DNA from: RYN-230 sp963717125
GTDB lineage: Bacteria; Actinomycetota; Actinomycetes; Streptosporangiales; Streptosporangiaceae
Assembly (NCBI GenBank): GCA_963717125.1
Contig: CAVQVG010000017.1
Coordinates: 248,001-312,000, forward strand
Direction of reading: 5' to 3'
Length of the DNA: 64,000 bases
In this document: positions 52,431 through 60,512 of the stretch, piece by piece
Layout: each line of letters starts with the position of its first letter
Numbering within the stretch: position 1 is the stretch's first letter
Position numbers and translations under genes: made by a program
The notes under the pieces: generated by a model
What the model saw: the letters and a program-made list of their open reading frames with translations, nothing else
Databases searched by the model: none
What the model was told of the DNA's origin: nothing

Positions 52431-54085
52431 GACCGCCGGGTGAGGCGGCGCACGCTGGACGACCGCTTGGCCGCCTTCTGGTCGGCGATAGCCGCCCGGG
52501 CCGCCTGCCAGCCGGGGATGCCGCACACGCCGCCGCCCGCGTGCGTGGCCGAGCTGCCGTAGTACAGGCCGCGCACCGGGGTGCGGTAGTCGGCGTAGCC
52601 GGGGGCCGGGCGCATGTGGAACAGCTGCTCCAGGGACAGCTCGCCGTGGAAGATGTTCCCGCCGACCAGGCCGTACTCCTGCTCCATCTCGTATGGGCCG
52701 ACGATGTCCCGGTGCAGGATGGACGCCTTGAAGTTGGGCGCGAGCTCGTTGTAGCAGTCGATCATGCGGTCGGCGTAGGCCTCGAGTTCCGCGGTGTGCG
52801 GCTGGTCGCTCCACTCTTCCGGCACCCACTGGGTGAACAGCGACATGATGTGCGTGCCCTCGGGGCACAGCGTCTTGTCGAACGCGGTCGGGATGACCCC
52901 GTCGCTGAACGGCCGGGCTGCAGGGCGGCCCTCCCGGGCGTCCTGGAAGGCCCGCTCGATGTACTCCATGGTCGGCGCCATCTCGACCGAGCCGGTGTGG
53001 TGCTCCTGCAGGTTGGCGCCGGGGTCGGCGGTGAAGTCGGGCAGCTCGCCCAGGGCCAGGTTGATCTTCACCACGCCGCTGCGGGTCTTCCAGTGCTCGA
53101 TGTCGGCGGTGAAGTCCGGCGGCAGGTGTTCGCGGCCGATCTGGTCCAGGAACGCGATCCGCGGGTGCACCGTGGACACGATCACGCTGGCCCGCAGCTC
53201 GTCGCCGTTGTCCAGCACCACGCCGCGGGCCTTGCCGTTCTCGACGATGACGGTGGCCACCTTGGCGTTCAGCCGGACCTCGGCGCCGTGCTCGCGGGCG
53301 GCCGACTCGATCGCGCTGGACACCCCGCCCATGCCGCCTTCCTGGAAGCCCCAGTTGCCGAGGTGCCCGTCACCCACGTCGCCGATGGAGTGGTGCGCCA
53401 TCACGTAGGCGGTGCCCGGCTCGAACGGGCCGGCCCAGGTGCCGATCACGCCGTTGACCGCCAGTGCCCCCTTCACCTGCGGGGACTCGAACCAGTCGTC
53501 CAGCAGGTCGGCGATGCTCATCGTCATCAGCCGGGTCACGTCGGCGATCGTGCGCACGTCCAGGCCGCGGTGCCGCCAGGCCAGCCGGAGCGTCTCGGAC
53601 AGGTCGCGCGGCTTCCGCGAGCCCAGGTTCGGCGGCACGGTGAGCAGCAGCGGGCCGAGCACCTCGGCCAGGCCGGCCAGCCAGGCGTCCCAGCGCGGCA
53701 TGGCGTCCGCGTCCTTCTTGGACCACTTGGACACCTCCTCGTGGTTGCGCCTGGCGTCGTCGGCGTACAGCTTGATCGAGCCGCCCTCCGGGAACGCCTG
53801 GTAGTACGGGCCCATCGGGTAGATCTTGTAGCCGTGCCGGGCCAGCTCCAGGTCCTTGATGATGGTCGGCGGGAGCAGGCTCATCACGTAGGACAGCCGG
53901 GTCACCTTGAACTCGGGTGCGTCCGGCCAGGGTGCCTCCGTGGTCGCCGCGCCGCCGGTCTTGCCGCGGCTCTCCACGACCAGGGTGCGTGCCCCGGAGC
54001 GAGCCAGGTAGGCCGCCGCGACCAGCCCGTTGTGTCCCCCGCCGACGACGATCGCATCGTAGGTTCCGGCCTGTGTTGCGGCCAT
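52427..54085 (-). CDS. Phytoene-desaturase-like NAD(P)/FAD oxidoreductase (copy 2)
   Basis: A 552-residue flavoprotein paralogous to the 47.4-kb gene along its length. The dinucleotide fold is AIVVGGGHNGLVAAAYLARSG and the C-terminal FAD segment GLYYGSSATHAGGGVCGIPGWQ. Shared blocks include NGVIGTWAGPF and QEYGLVGGNIFHGELSLEQLF. ATG 54085 is supported by GGAGG 7 bases upstream, better than ATG 54100. Its promoter (TTGTGG 54183-54178, 17 bp, TAGACT 54160-54155) has its -10 inside operator C. It is first in an operon with the acyl-CoA synthetase gene. Confidence 0.9.
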   Translation of the reverse strand: MAATQAGTYDAIVVGGGHNGLVAAAYLARSGARTLVVESRGKTGGAATTEAPWPDAPEFKVTRLSYVMSLLPPTIIKDLELARHGYKIYPMGPYYQAFPEGGSIKLYADDARRNHEEVSKWSKKDADAMPRWDAWLAGLAEVLGPLLLTVPPNLGSRKPRDLSETLRLAWRHRGLDVRTIADVTRLMTMSIADLLDDWFESPQVKGALAVNGVIGTWAGPFEPGTAYVMAHHSIGDVGDGHLGNWGFQEGGMGGVSSAIESAAREHGAEVRLNAKVATVIVENGKARGVVLDNGDELRASVIVSTVHPRIAFLDQIGREHLPPDFTADIEHWKTRSGVVKINLALGELPDFTADPGANLQEHHTGSVEMAPTMEYIERAFQDAREGRPAARPFSDGVIPTAFDKTLCPEGTHIMSLFTQWVPEEWSDQPHTAELEAYADRMIDCYNELAPNFKASILHRDIVGPYEMEQEYGLVGGNIFHGELSLEQLFHMRPAPGYADYRTPVRGLYYGSSATHAGGGVCGIPGWQAARAAIADQKAAKRSSSVRRLTRRS

Positions 54086-54140
54086 CTGTTCCGCCTCCAT
54101 GCAGGTGTGCTAAGACGTTCGCGGGAAGATTCCCGCGACA

Positions 54141-54160
54141 TTGACTGAATGTTCAGTCTA
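54141..54160. promoter_or_regulatory. TetR-type operator between FAD oxidoreductase and tetR (site C)
   Basis: TTGACTGAATGTTCAGTCTA contains a perfect 16-bp dyad (GACTGAATGTTCAGTC apart from its central TG step). On the minus strand its end is the -10 box TAGACT of the FAD gene. It lies 59 bp before the tetR start, so it can serve both divergent genes. Used here as the reference for sites A, B, D and E. Confidence 0.75.
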
Positions 54161-54219
54161 GAAAGCTGCTACGGTTGCCACAAGTGGCCGGCGCCCAATC
54201 GGTGTCGTGGAGGCGGCGG

Positions 54220-54915
54220 ATGAACGCTCCGGAGTCAGCGACCCTGGTGCGCAGAGTGGGCGAGGATGTTCGCATGACTGAACGTGCTGGCGCTGTCGCC
54301 GACACCGCCGACCAGCGCCGCGAGCAAATGCTGCGGGCCGCCCTCGACGTGATCGAGGAGCGTGGCTTCCCGGACACCAGGATCGCGGACGTCGCGGCTC
54401 GCGCCGGGACCAGCCCGGCCCTGGTCATCTACTACTTCAAGACCAAGGACCAACTGCTCACCGAGGCGCTCCGGTACGCCGAGGACACCTGGTACGAGGC
54501 GGGCACCCGGCGGATGGCGGCGATCCCCACCGCGGCCGGGCGGCTGGAAGAACTCGTCGCGATGAACTTCCTGCCCGAAGCGGACATCTACCCGACCACG
54601 TCGTGGCTGCTCTGGCTGGACCTGTGGGCCCAGTCGGTGCGGCTGCCCGAGGTGGCCAGCGTCCGGCAGAAGTTCGACGAGCGGTGGCGTGAGATGATCA
54701 TGGCACTGGTGCTGACCGGGCAGGAAGCCGGCGAGTTCGGCCCGGTGGGCGCGGATGATTTCGCACTGACTCTGTCCGCGCTGCTGGACGGGCTGGCCAT
54801 CCAGGTTGCGCTGCAGGACCCGTCGGTCGGCCCGGCCCGCGCCTTCGAGGTGGGCATGCGGTACGCGGCCGGCCAGCTTGGTTTCGAGTGGACCGGGCGG
54901 TCGCCCGGCAGGTGA
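54220..54915 (+). CDS. TetR-family regulator, probable controller of the amine regulon
   Basis: A 231-residue TetR repressor: N-terminal HTH (about 35-80, QMLRAALDVIEERGFPDTRIADVAARAGTSPALVIYYFKTKDQLL-like) and a C-terminal ligand-binding domain of the BetI-like kind (LWLDLWAQSVRLPEV; ALLDGLAIQVALQDP). ATG 54220 has GGAGG 6 bases upstream; ATG 54274 is an alternative. It is divergent from the FAD oxidoreductase across operator C and 16 bp upstream of the importer ATPase gene. Recognition of sites A-E is inferred from position and dyad symmetry. Confidence 0.88.
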   Translation: MNAPESATLVRRVGEDVRMTERAGAVADTADQRREQMLRAALDVIEERGFPDTRIADVAARAGTSPALVIYYFKTKDQLLTEALRYAEDTWYEAGTRRMAAIPTAAGRLEELVAMNFLPEADIYPTTSWLLWLDLWAQSVRLPEVASVRQKFDERWREMIMALVLTGQEAGEFGPVGADDFALTLSALLDGLAIQVALQDPSVGPARAFEVGMRYAAGQLGFEWTGRSPGR

Positions 54916-54931
54916 CGGTAAGGAGGCCCCC

Positions 54932-56071
54932 GTGGCCGGTGGACATATTCAGCTGATCTCGCTGACCAAGCGGTTCACCGAAGTCGCGGTGGACGACATC
55001 GAACTCACCGTGGACAGCGGCGAGTTCTTCTCCCTGCTCGGGCCCTCGGGTTGCGGCAAGACGACGACGCTGCGCCTGATCGCCGGCTTCGAGCAGCCCA
55101 CCGCCGGCAAGATCATGCTGGACGGGACCGACATGTCCGGGGTGCCGCCGCACAAGCGCAACGTGAACACGGTGTTCCAGAGCTACGCGCTGTTCCCGTT
55201 CATGTCCGTGTTCGACAACGTGGCGTTCGGGCTGCGCTACCAGAAGCTGCCCAGGCGTGAGGTCAGCAACAAGGTGAATGAGGCCCTCGACCTGGTCGAG
55301 TTGCGGTCCTACGCGAAGCGGCGGCCGGCCGCGCTGTCCGGCGGCCAGCAGCAGCGGGTGGCGCTGGCCCGGGCGCTGGTCCTCGGGCCCGCCGTGCTGC
55401 TGCTCGACGAGCCGCTCGGCGCGCTGGACGCCAAGCTGCGCCGCTCGCTCAAGGTGGAGCTCAAGGCGCTGCAGGAGCGGGTCGGCATCACCTTCCTCTA
55501 CGTCACCCACGACCAGGAGGAAGCGCTGACCATGTCGGACCGCCTGGCGGTGATGCACGAAGGCAGAATCGTCCAGATCGGCACCCCGCGACAGGTGTAC
55601 GAGGAGCCCGCGGACACCTACGTGGCCGACTTCCTGGGTGTCTCCAACCTGATGGAAGTGGACGTGGTGGAGCAGGGCCCGGGCGCCCGCTGCCGCGTGA
55701 ATGTCGGCGAGTCCGCGCTGGACGTGGAGCGGTCCGACGTGGCCGCGCTGGGCACCGCGCACGCGGTGATCCGCCCGGAGCGGGTGCGCATCGAGGAGCA
55801 CAGCTCAGCCGGGCCGAACCGGATCCCGGGCATGGTGGAGCGGCTGGTCTTCCTGGGCGCAGCCACCCAGGTGCTGCTCCGGCTGGCGCCCGGCGCTCAG
55901 CTGCAGGCGCTGGTGCAGAACGACGGCGACCATCCGCAGCACCTCGCCCAGGGCACCCCGGTGCAGGTGTATCTGGCCCCGGACGCGCTCCGGGTGCTGC
56001 GCGGCAGCGCGCTGGGCGCGGCCGAGGAGGACGAACTGCGGGTGACCAGCACACCCGTGCAGACCGGCTGA
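54932..56071 (+). CDS. Polyamine-type ABC importer ATP-binding protein (PotA-like)
   Basis: A 379-residue importer ATPase. Walker A is GPSGCGKTT, signature LSGGQQQRVALARAL, Walker B LLLDEPLGALD and H-loop VTHDQEEALTMSD; a C-terminal TOBE/OB regulatory domain (about 270-360) follows. The pattern VFQSYALFPFMSVFDNVAFGL and the partner genes indicate the spermidine/putrescine-type (PotABCD) family. Strong AAGGAGG precedes GTG 54932. It is transcribed with tetR, while its permeases and binding protein are on the opposite strand 1-4 kb away. Confidence 0.92.
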   Translation: MAGGHIQLISLTKRFTEVAVDDIELTVDSGEFFSLLGPSGCGKTTTLRLIAGFEQPTAGKIMLDGTDMSGVPPHKRNVNTVFQSYALFPFMSVFDNVAFGLRYQKLPRREVSNKVNEALDLVELRSYAKRRPAALSGGQQQRVALARALVLGPAVLLLDEPLGALDAKLRRSLKVELKALQERVGITFLYVTHDQEEALTMSDRLAVMHEGRIVQIGTPRQVYEEPADTYVADFLGVSNLMEVDVVEQGPGARCRVNVGESALDVERSDVAALGTAHAVIRPERVRIEEHSSAGPNRIPGMVERLVFLGAATQVLLRLAPGAQLQALVQNDGDHPQHLAQGTPVQVYLAPDALRVLRGSALGAAEEDELRVTSTPVQTG

Positions 56072-56235
56072 CTCAGAGTGAGAGTGCCTGTGCGGCGCGG
56101 AGCAGGGCAGCGGGCGGACCGGCCGGGGTAAGATCTGCGACGTAGCTGCGAAACAGCTTTGAGTGACTTTTGGGTCGGTTTACCGCCTTTCGGGCGGGTG
56201 CCATGAGGTGCCGGGGCGGGGTGTCTGGAGGAACG

Positions 56236-57057
56236 ATGACCGAGGTCCCCCCGGTGCTGTCCGAGGTCGACACGAGCCGTCCGAGCGCGGCCCGCATCTA
56301 CGACTTCATGCTCGGCGGCTGCCACAACTTCCCGGTGGACCGGGAGGCGGCGGCCAAGGTGATGGACGTGGTGCCGGAGTTCACCGAGATCGCCTGGGCC
56401 AACCGCGGCTTCCACCAGCGGGCCGCCCGGTGGATCGCCGACCAGGACATCAGCCAGTTCGTAGACATCGGCTGCGGCGTGTTCACCGTGGGCAACACGC
56501 ACGAGGTGGTGCGCGAGGTCCGGCCGGACGCCCGGGTGGTCTACGTGGACCTGGACCCGACGGTGGCGGAGCAGGCGGCCGTGCTGCGCGGTGACCCCGA
56601 CGCCGAGTTCATCCAGGCCGACCTGCGCGACCCAGCCCCGTTGATTGCCGACCCGCGGCTGCGTGAGCTGGTCGATTTCGCCCGGCCGGTCGGCTTGGTG
56701 CTGACCGCGGTCATGCACTTCGTGGCGGACGGGTCCGACCCGCGGCGGCTGCTGCGGGCCTACCTTGACCAGCTCGCGCCGGGCAGCTTCGTGGCGCTGT
56801 CCCACGCCACCTCGGACGGGGTGCCGCCGATCGCGGTGCAGCGCTGGCAGGAGGTGTACGCGGACGCCGCGGTCCAGTTCCACCCGCGGTCCCGGAGCGC
56901 TATCGCCCGGTTCTTCGACGGCCTCGAGCTGGTGCCGCCGTACCATGGCGCCGCGGCCGAGGTCGCGCATCTGGGCCTGTGGGGGTGTGAGGACCCCCGG
57001 CTGGCGGACAGCGACAGCTCGCGGTGGGGGTACTGCGGGGTGGCCCGGGTCCGCTGA
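56236..57057 (+). CDS. SAM-dependent methyltransferase of the SAV2177/DUF574 family
   Basis: A 273-residue Rossmann-fold methyltransferase of the family abundant in Streptomyces and relatives. Diagnostic are PSAARIYDFMLGGCHNFPVDREAA at the N-terminus, the SAM-binding FVDIGCGVFTVGNTHEV, and VYVDLDPTVA. Substrates are unknown. ATG 56236 has GGAGGA immediately upstream. It interrupts the importer locus and, having no operator copy, may be unrelated to it. Confidence 0.9.
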   Translation: MTEVPPVLSEVDTSRPSAARIYDFMLGGCHNFPVDREAAAKVMDVVPEFTEIAWANRGFHQRAARWIADQDISQFVDIGCGVFTVGNTHEVVREVRPDARVVYVDLDPTVAEQAAVLRGDPDAEFIQADLRDPAPLIADPRLRELVDFARPVGLVLTAVMHFVADGSDPRRLLRAYLDQLAPGSFVALSHATSDGVPPIAVQRWQEVYADAAVQFHPRSRSAIARFFDGLELVPPYHGAAAEVAHLGLWGCEDPRLADSDSSRWGYCGVARVR

Positions 57058-57099
57058 GGGCCGAGCCGCTGAGGGGGCGGGGCGGCTCAGGGGTTCTGG

Positions 57100-58044
57100 T
57101 CAGTCGGTGCCGGCGATCGTGGTCAGCGCCTCCAGCCGGCTGCCCCGCTCGCCGCGGGTCATCCAGCGGTAGCCCAGGAAGCCGATGACCGCGATGATCA
57201 GCGACATGACCAGCGCGATGGTGCCGAGTGCGTTCAGCGCCGGGCCGCCGTTGCCGCCGTGCTGGGTGGAGTAGATGATCACCGAGATCGGCGTGTTGCT
57301 CGCGTTGGAGGACAGCAGGTCCACGATCACGAAGTCGTCGATGACCCCGGAGAAGACCAGCACCCCGCTGGCGAAGATGGCCGGGCCGAGCAGCGGGACC
57401 ATCACCCGCCACATCGTCTGGAACTGATTAGCCCCCAGATCGGCGGCGGCCTCCTCATATTGCCGGCCGAGGCCGACCAGCCGGGCCTGCACGATGATGG
57501 CCGGCCAGCTCACGTTCCAGGTGACCAGGCCCAGCACCTCGGCCGTGGTGCCCAGGTGCACGCGGCTGAACAGCACGGTGAAGGCGAAGAACATGGCCAC
57601 ACCGAAGATCAGCTCGGGCACGACGAAGGACAGCAGCATCACGAAGTTGAAGCTGGACGACGTGATGCCGCGCCACCGGTTGATGCCCAGCGCGAACGCA
57701 ACGCCGAGCGGTACCGCGATGATTGTGGTGAGCACGGACAGCCGTACCGTCTGGATGACCGCCGCGTGCAGCTGCGGGTTGTGCAGCACCGAGTTCACCG
57801 GGTCGCTGAAGTACCACCGCCAGGAAAAGCCCTGCCAGGCGCTCTGCGACTTGCCGTTGTTGAACGAGAACAGCACCGCGATGCCGATCGGCACCAGCGA
57901 CCAGATCAGGTACAGCCAGGTGAAGCCCTCCAGGAACCACGGGTGGCCCCACGGGTTGCGGCGCGGCAGCATCCGCCGTAGTCCACTGCGCGGTGCGGCC
58001 TCGGCCCGGCCCCGGGCCTGCGCGGGCGCACTGGTCGCGGTCAT
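57100..58044 (-). CDS. Polyamine-type ABC importer permease (PotC-like)
   Basis: A 314-residue inner-membrane permease with six helices and the EAA coupling loop EEAAADLGANQFQTMWRVMVPLLGP (about 205-229). The N-terminal 40 residues are a basic, disordered extension. It is last in the minus-strand order binding protein, permease B, permease C, and completes the importer with the ATPase encoded at 54.9 kb. Substrate probably a polyamine or related cationic or amino compound. Confidence 0.9.
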   Translation of the reverse strand: MTATSAPAQARGRAEAAPRSGLRRMLPRRNPWGHPWFLEGFTWLYLIWSLVPIGIAVLFSFNNGKSQSAWQGFSWRWYFSDPVNSVLHNPQLHAAVIQTVRLSVLTTIIAVPLGVAFALGINRWRGITSSSFNFVMLLSFVVPELIFGVAMFFAFTVLFSRVHLGTTAEVLGLVTWNVSWPAIIVQARLVGLGRQYEEAAADLGANQFQTMWRVMVPLLGPAIFASGVLVFSGVIDDFVIVDLLSSNASNTPISVIIYSTQHGGNGGPALNALGTIALVMSLIIAVIGFLGYRWMTRGERGSRLEALTTIAGTD

Positions 58045-58075
58045 CGGGCCGCCCTCCGGGACCGGCTGGTCGCGG

Positions 58076-59031
58076 TCATGATGCCTCCCGCCCGGAGCGG
58101 TTCGTGGCCACCACGTAGTAGATCATCGGCACCAGCAGCACGATCAGCAGCACCATCGACAGCACCGCACCCTGCCCCTCCAGGCCGGGCGTGCCGAGCT
58201 GGCCCTGGATCAGGTTGCCGATCATCGACGTGCTGGCCGAGCCGGACATGAGCTGGTTGGTGAAGTAGTCGCCGATCATCGGCAGCACGGTGATCAGCAT
58301 GCCGGTGAGAATGGTCTGCCGGGACAGCGGCAGCGTGACGCGCAGGAACGTGCGCACCCGGTTCAGCCCCAGGTCGCGGCCGGCCTCGATGAGCGCCGGG
58401 TCGATCCGGTCCAGCCCGGCGTAGAGCACCAGGATCAGGTACGGGATGTAGCCGTAGACCAGGCCCAGGATCACGGTGAAGGAATGCCCGCCGAGCCAGT
58501 TGACCGGGCTGGAGATGAGGCCGATCGACGACAGCGCCTTGTTCACGTAGCCGTCGGTCTGCAGCAGGTTGACCCAGGCCAGCATGCGCATCATGTAGCT
58601 GATCCAGAACGGCGCGATCAGCAGGATGAGGAACAGCCCCTTCCGCAGCCGGCGAACCGGGCCACGAAGTACGCCGTCGGGTAGGCGATCAGCAGGCACA
58701 GCACCGACGCGGCGGCTACGTACCAGATGGTCCGGAGCACGATCGGCCCGGCGAACGAGGTGGGGCCGACGAGGTCGTGCCAGACGTTGATGACGTTGGA
58801 GGAACTCCAGCTCAGCGGGTTCCACACCGCGATCGGCGACTCGAACAGCCGGTCCAGCTGGCCCAGGGCGATGGCCAGCACGGCGTAGAACGGCACGATG
58901 AAGAGCACGGTGAGCCAGATGATGCCGGGCAGCGCCAGCAACACATAGAACAGCTTGCTCGGCCCGGTGCGTGCCGCCCGGCTGGCCTGCTGCGGCGGGG
59001 TGCTCTGCGCGGGAGTGGTCGCGGCGGTCAC
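58076..59031 (-). pseudogene. Polyamine-type ABC importer permease (PotB-like), frameshifted
   Basis: The N-terminal 128 residues (KLFYVLLALPGIIWLTVLF ... IAYPTAYFVARFAG) read from GTG 59031. The remainder (LRKGLFLILLIAPFWISYMMRML ... VVATNRSGREAS) is in the next frame down to 58076. The join needs one extra C at about 58650 (GCCGGC-TGCGG). The EAA loop EAGRDLGLNRVRTFLRVTLPLS is intact. If the frameshift is real the importer is dead; because neighbouring genes look healthy, a sequencing error is quite possible. Confidence 0.82.
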
Positions 59032-59033
59032 GG

Positions 59034-60305
59034 CTAGATCCCGTTGCTCACGACGAGCCAGGCCTGCTGCCAGCGCGCGTCCGCGTCCACCGGCAGTTGC
59101 AGTTCACCGAGCCCGCGGCGGAAGTAGGACGGCAGCACCGCGGTGGATATCAGGCTCTTGGGCAGCAACTGCTCCTTGACCAGCCGCTGCGGGGTGACTT
59201 CGGTCAGCGGCTGCATGTAGCCGTTGAAGCTGATGTTCTCCAGCACGTTGGGCAGGTCCAGCAGGTAGTTGAGGAAGAGGTGGGCCAGCACCGGGTTGGT
59301 GGCCGTGCTCAGCACGGTGTTCGTGTCGTTGGCCACCGGGCCGCGGCCGTCGGTCGGGAACCAGTAGCCGACCGTCTCCACCGGCACCCCCTTGGGCATG
59401 TAGTACTGCGCCGAGGCCATGTCCCCGGACCAGGCGTGGTGGATCCACGTCTGGCCGTTCGGGACCTCGGTGTAGTCGTTGTTGTCGATGTGCACGTTGG
59501 TCAGGCTGGACAGCTCCTGCAGCGACCGCCGGGACAGCGCGATCTGGCCGGGGTCGGTGGTGTTCAGGTTGAAGATCCCGTTCTTCATCAGCCCGAGGCT
59601 GATGCTCTCCCGGTAGTCGTCCAGGATCGCCACCTTGCCCTTGTACTTGCCCTGCCAGGGCATCGCCCACGGGTTGCGCATCGCGTACGGGTTCTCGTGC
59701 ACCAGGTCTTTCCGCCAGGCCATGCCGGTGGTGTAGATGGTGTACGGCACGGTGTACTGCCAGCCCCGGTCGTAGAACGGGTGGGTGAAGTCCGGCCAGG
59801 CCTGGCTGATGTTCGGGAGGTAGCTGTGGTTCAGCGGCTGGATCAGCTTGGACTCGATGAGCTGGCCCAGCACGTCCACGGTGACGCCCATCAACACGTC
59901 GAAGGACAGGTTGCTGCGCAGCTTGGAGATGGCCTCGTTCATCGTGTTGAACGTGGTCAGCTGGACCTTGCAGTTGTACTTCTTGGCGAAGTGGTTCAGG
60001 CAGGCCTGGTTGACGTAGGCGACCCAGTTGTAGATCTGCAGGGTCGCCCCGGTCTCCGGCTTGAGGCCGCTGGCGATCGGCTTGTTGTCCGGGTAGACCG
60101 GCCAGGTCACCGGGTTGTTGGGCCGGGGCAGCGGGACGGTGCCCCGGCCGGCCAAGGCCGGCGCGCACGCGTCGAGCAGCGCGCCGCCGCCCAGCGCGGC
60201 CAGGCCAGCGCCGCCGGTCCGGGCCAGGAAGCTCCGCCGGGAGACCGGCCGGGAGAACAACGGCGGGCGGGACCCATCCTTCGGCCAGCCCTCTCGCGGA
60301 TGCAC
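59034..60305 (-). CDS. Polyamine-type ABC importer substrate-binding protein (PotD-like)
   Basis: A 423-residue exported solute-binding protein with a twin-arginine signal (SRRSFLARTGGAGLAALGGGALL, about 22-44) followed by a lipobox-like cysteine (LLDAC). The mature part begins with TLQIYNWVAYV, typical of the PotD/PotF group. Conserved aromatic residues likely form the ligand cage (e.g. W in TWIHHAW, WF in GYWFPTD). ATG 60305 has only a weak GAAGAAG upstream. Its leader contains four 13-bp repeats and operator D. Ligand identity is not deducible. Confidence 0.9.
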   Translation of the reverse strand: MHPREGWPKDGSRPPLFSRPVSRRSFLARTGGAGLAALGGGALLDACAPALAGRGTVPLPRPNNPVTWPVYPDNKPIASGLKPETGATLQIYNWVAYVNQACLNHFAKKYNCKVQLTTFNTMNEAISKLRSNLSFDVLMGVTVDVLGQLIESKLIQPLNHSYLPNISQAWPDFTHPFYDRGWQYTVPYTIYTTGMAWRKDLVHENPYAMRNPWAMPWQGKYKGKVAILDDYRESISLGLMKNGIFNLNTTDPGQIALSRRSLQELSSLTNVHIDNNDYTEVPNGQTWIHHAWSGDMASAQYYMPKGVPVETVGYWFPTDGRGPVANDTNTVLSTATNPVLAHLFLNYLLDLPNVLENISFNGYMQPLTEVTPQRLVKEQLLPKSLISTAVLPSYFRRGLGELQLPVDADARWQQAWLVVSNGI

Positions 60306-60328
60306 CAGCTCGCTTCTTCCTGTTCCGG

Positions 60329-60381
60329 GTTCCTCTGGCAGGTTCCTCTGGCGGGTTGCTCTGGCGGGGTTCCTCTGGTGG
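60329..60381. repeat. Four 13-bp tandem repeats in the leader of the binding-protein gene
   Basis: GTTCCTCTGGCAG (60329-60341), GTTCCTCTGGCGG (60342-60354), GTTGCTCTGGCGG (60355-60367) and, after one extra base, GTTCCTCTGGTGG (60369-60381). On the transcribed minus strand each unit presents CAGAGGAAC, a Shine-Dalgarno-like sequence, between operator D and the start codon. Confidence 0.8.
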
Positions 60382-60406
60382 CAGTGGGTCTACGCGGCCG
60401 TGAATC

Positions 60407-60426
60407 CTGACTGAACAGTCCGTCAA
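60407..60426. promoter_or_regulatory. TetR-type operator of the binding-protein gene (site D)
   Basis: On the minus strand TTGACGGACTGTTCAGTCAG matches site C at 16 of 20 positions, keeping the ACTGTTCAGT core. It lies about 100 bp upstream of the importer binding-protein start. It is the weakest of the five sites. Confidence 0.5.
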
Positions 60427-60512
60427 TAACAGGTACTACTGCGCCAGCTTAGGCGCAAGCCCTCCTCGGCAAAAGGTCAGTTAGCAGGCGAAACATGACC
60501 GAAACCTGCGGC

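Noticed and set aside
54274..54290. TGACTGAACGT half-site at the internal ATG of tetR
   Set aside because: Only one arm of the operator is present and it is explained by the codons; not counted as a sixth site.
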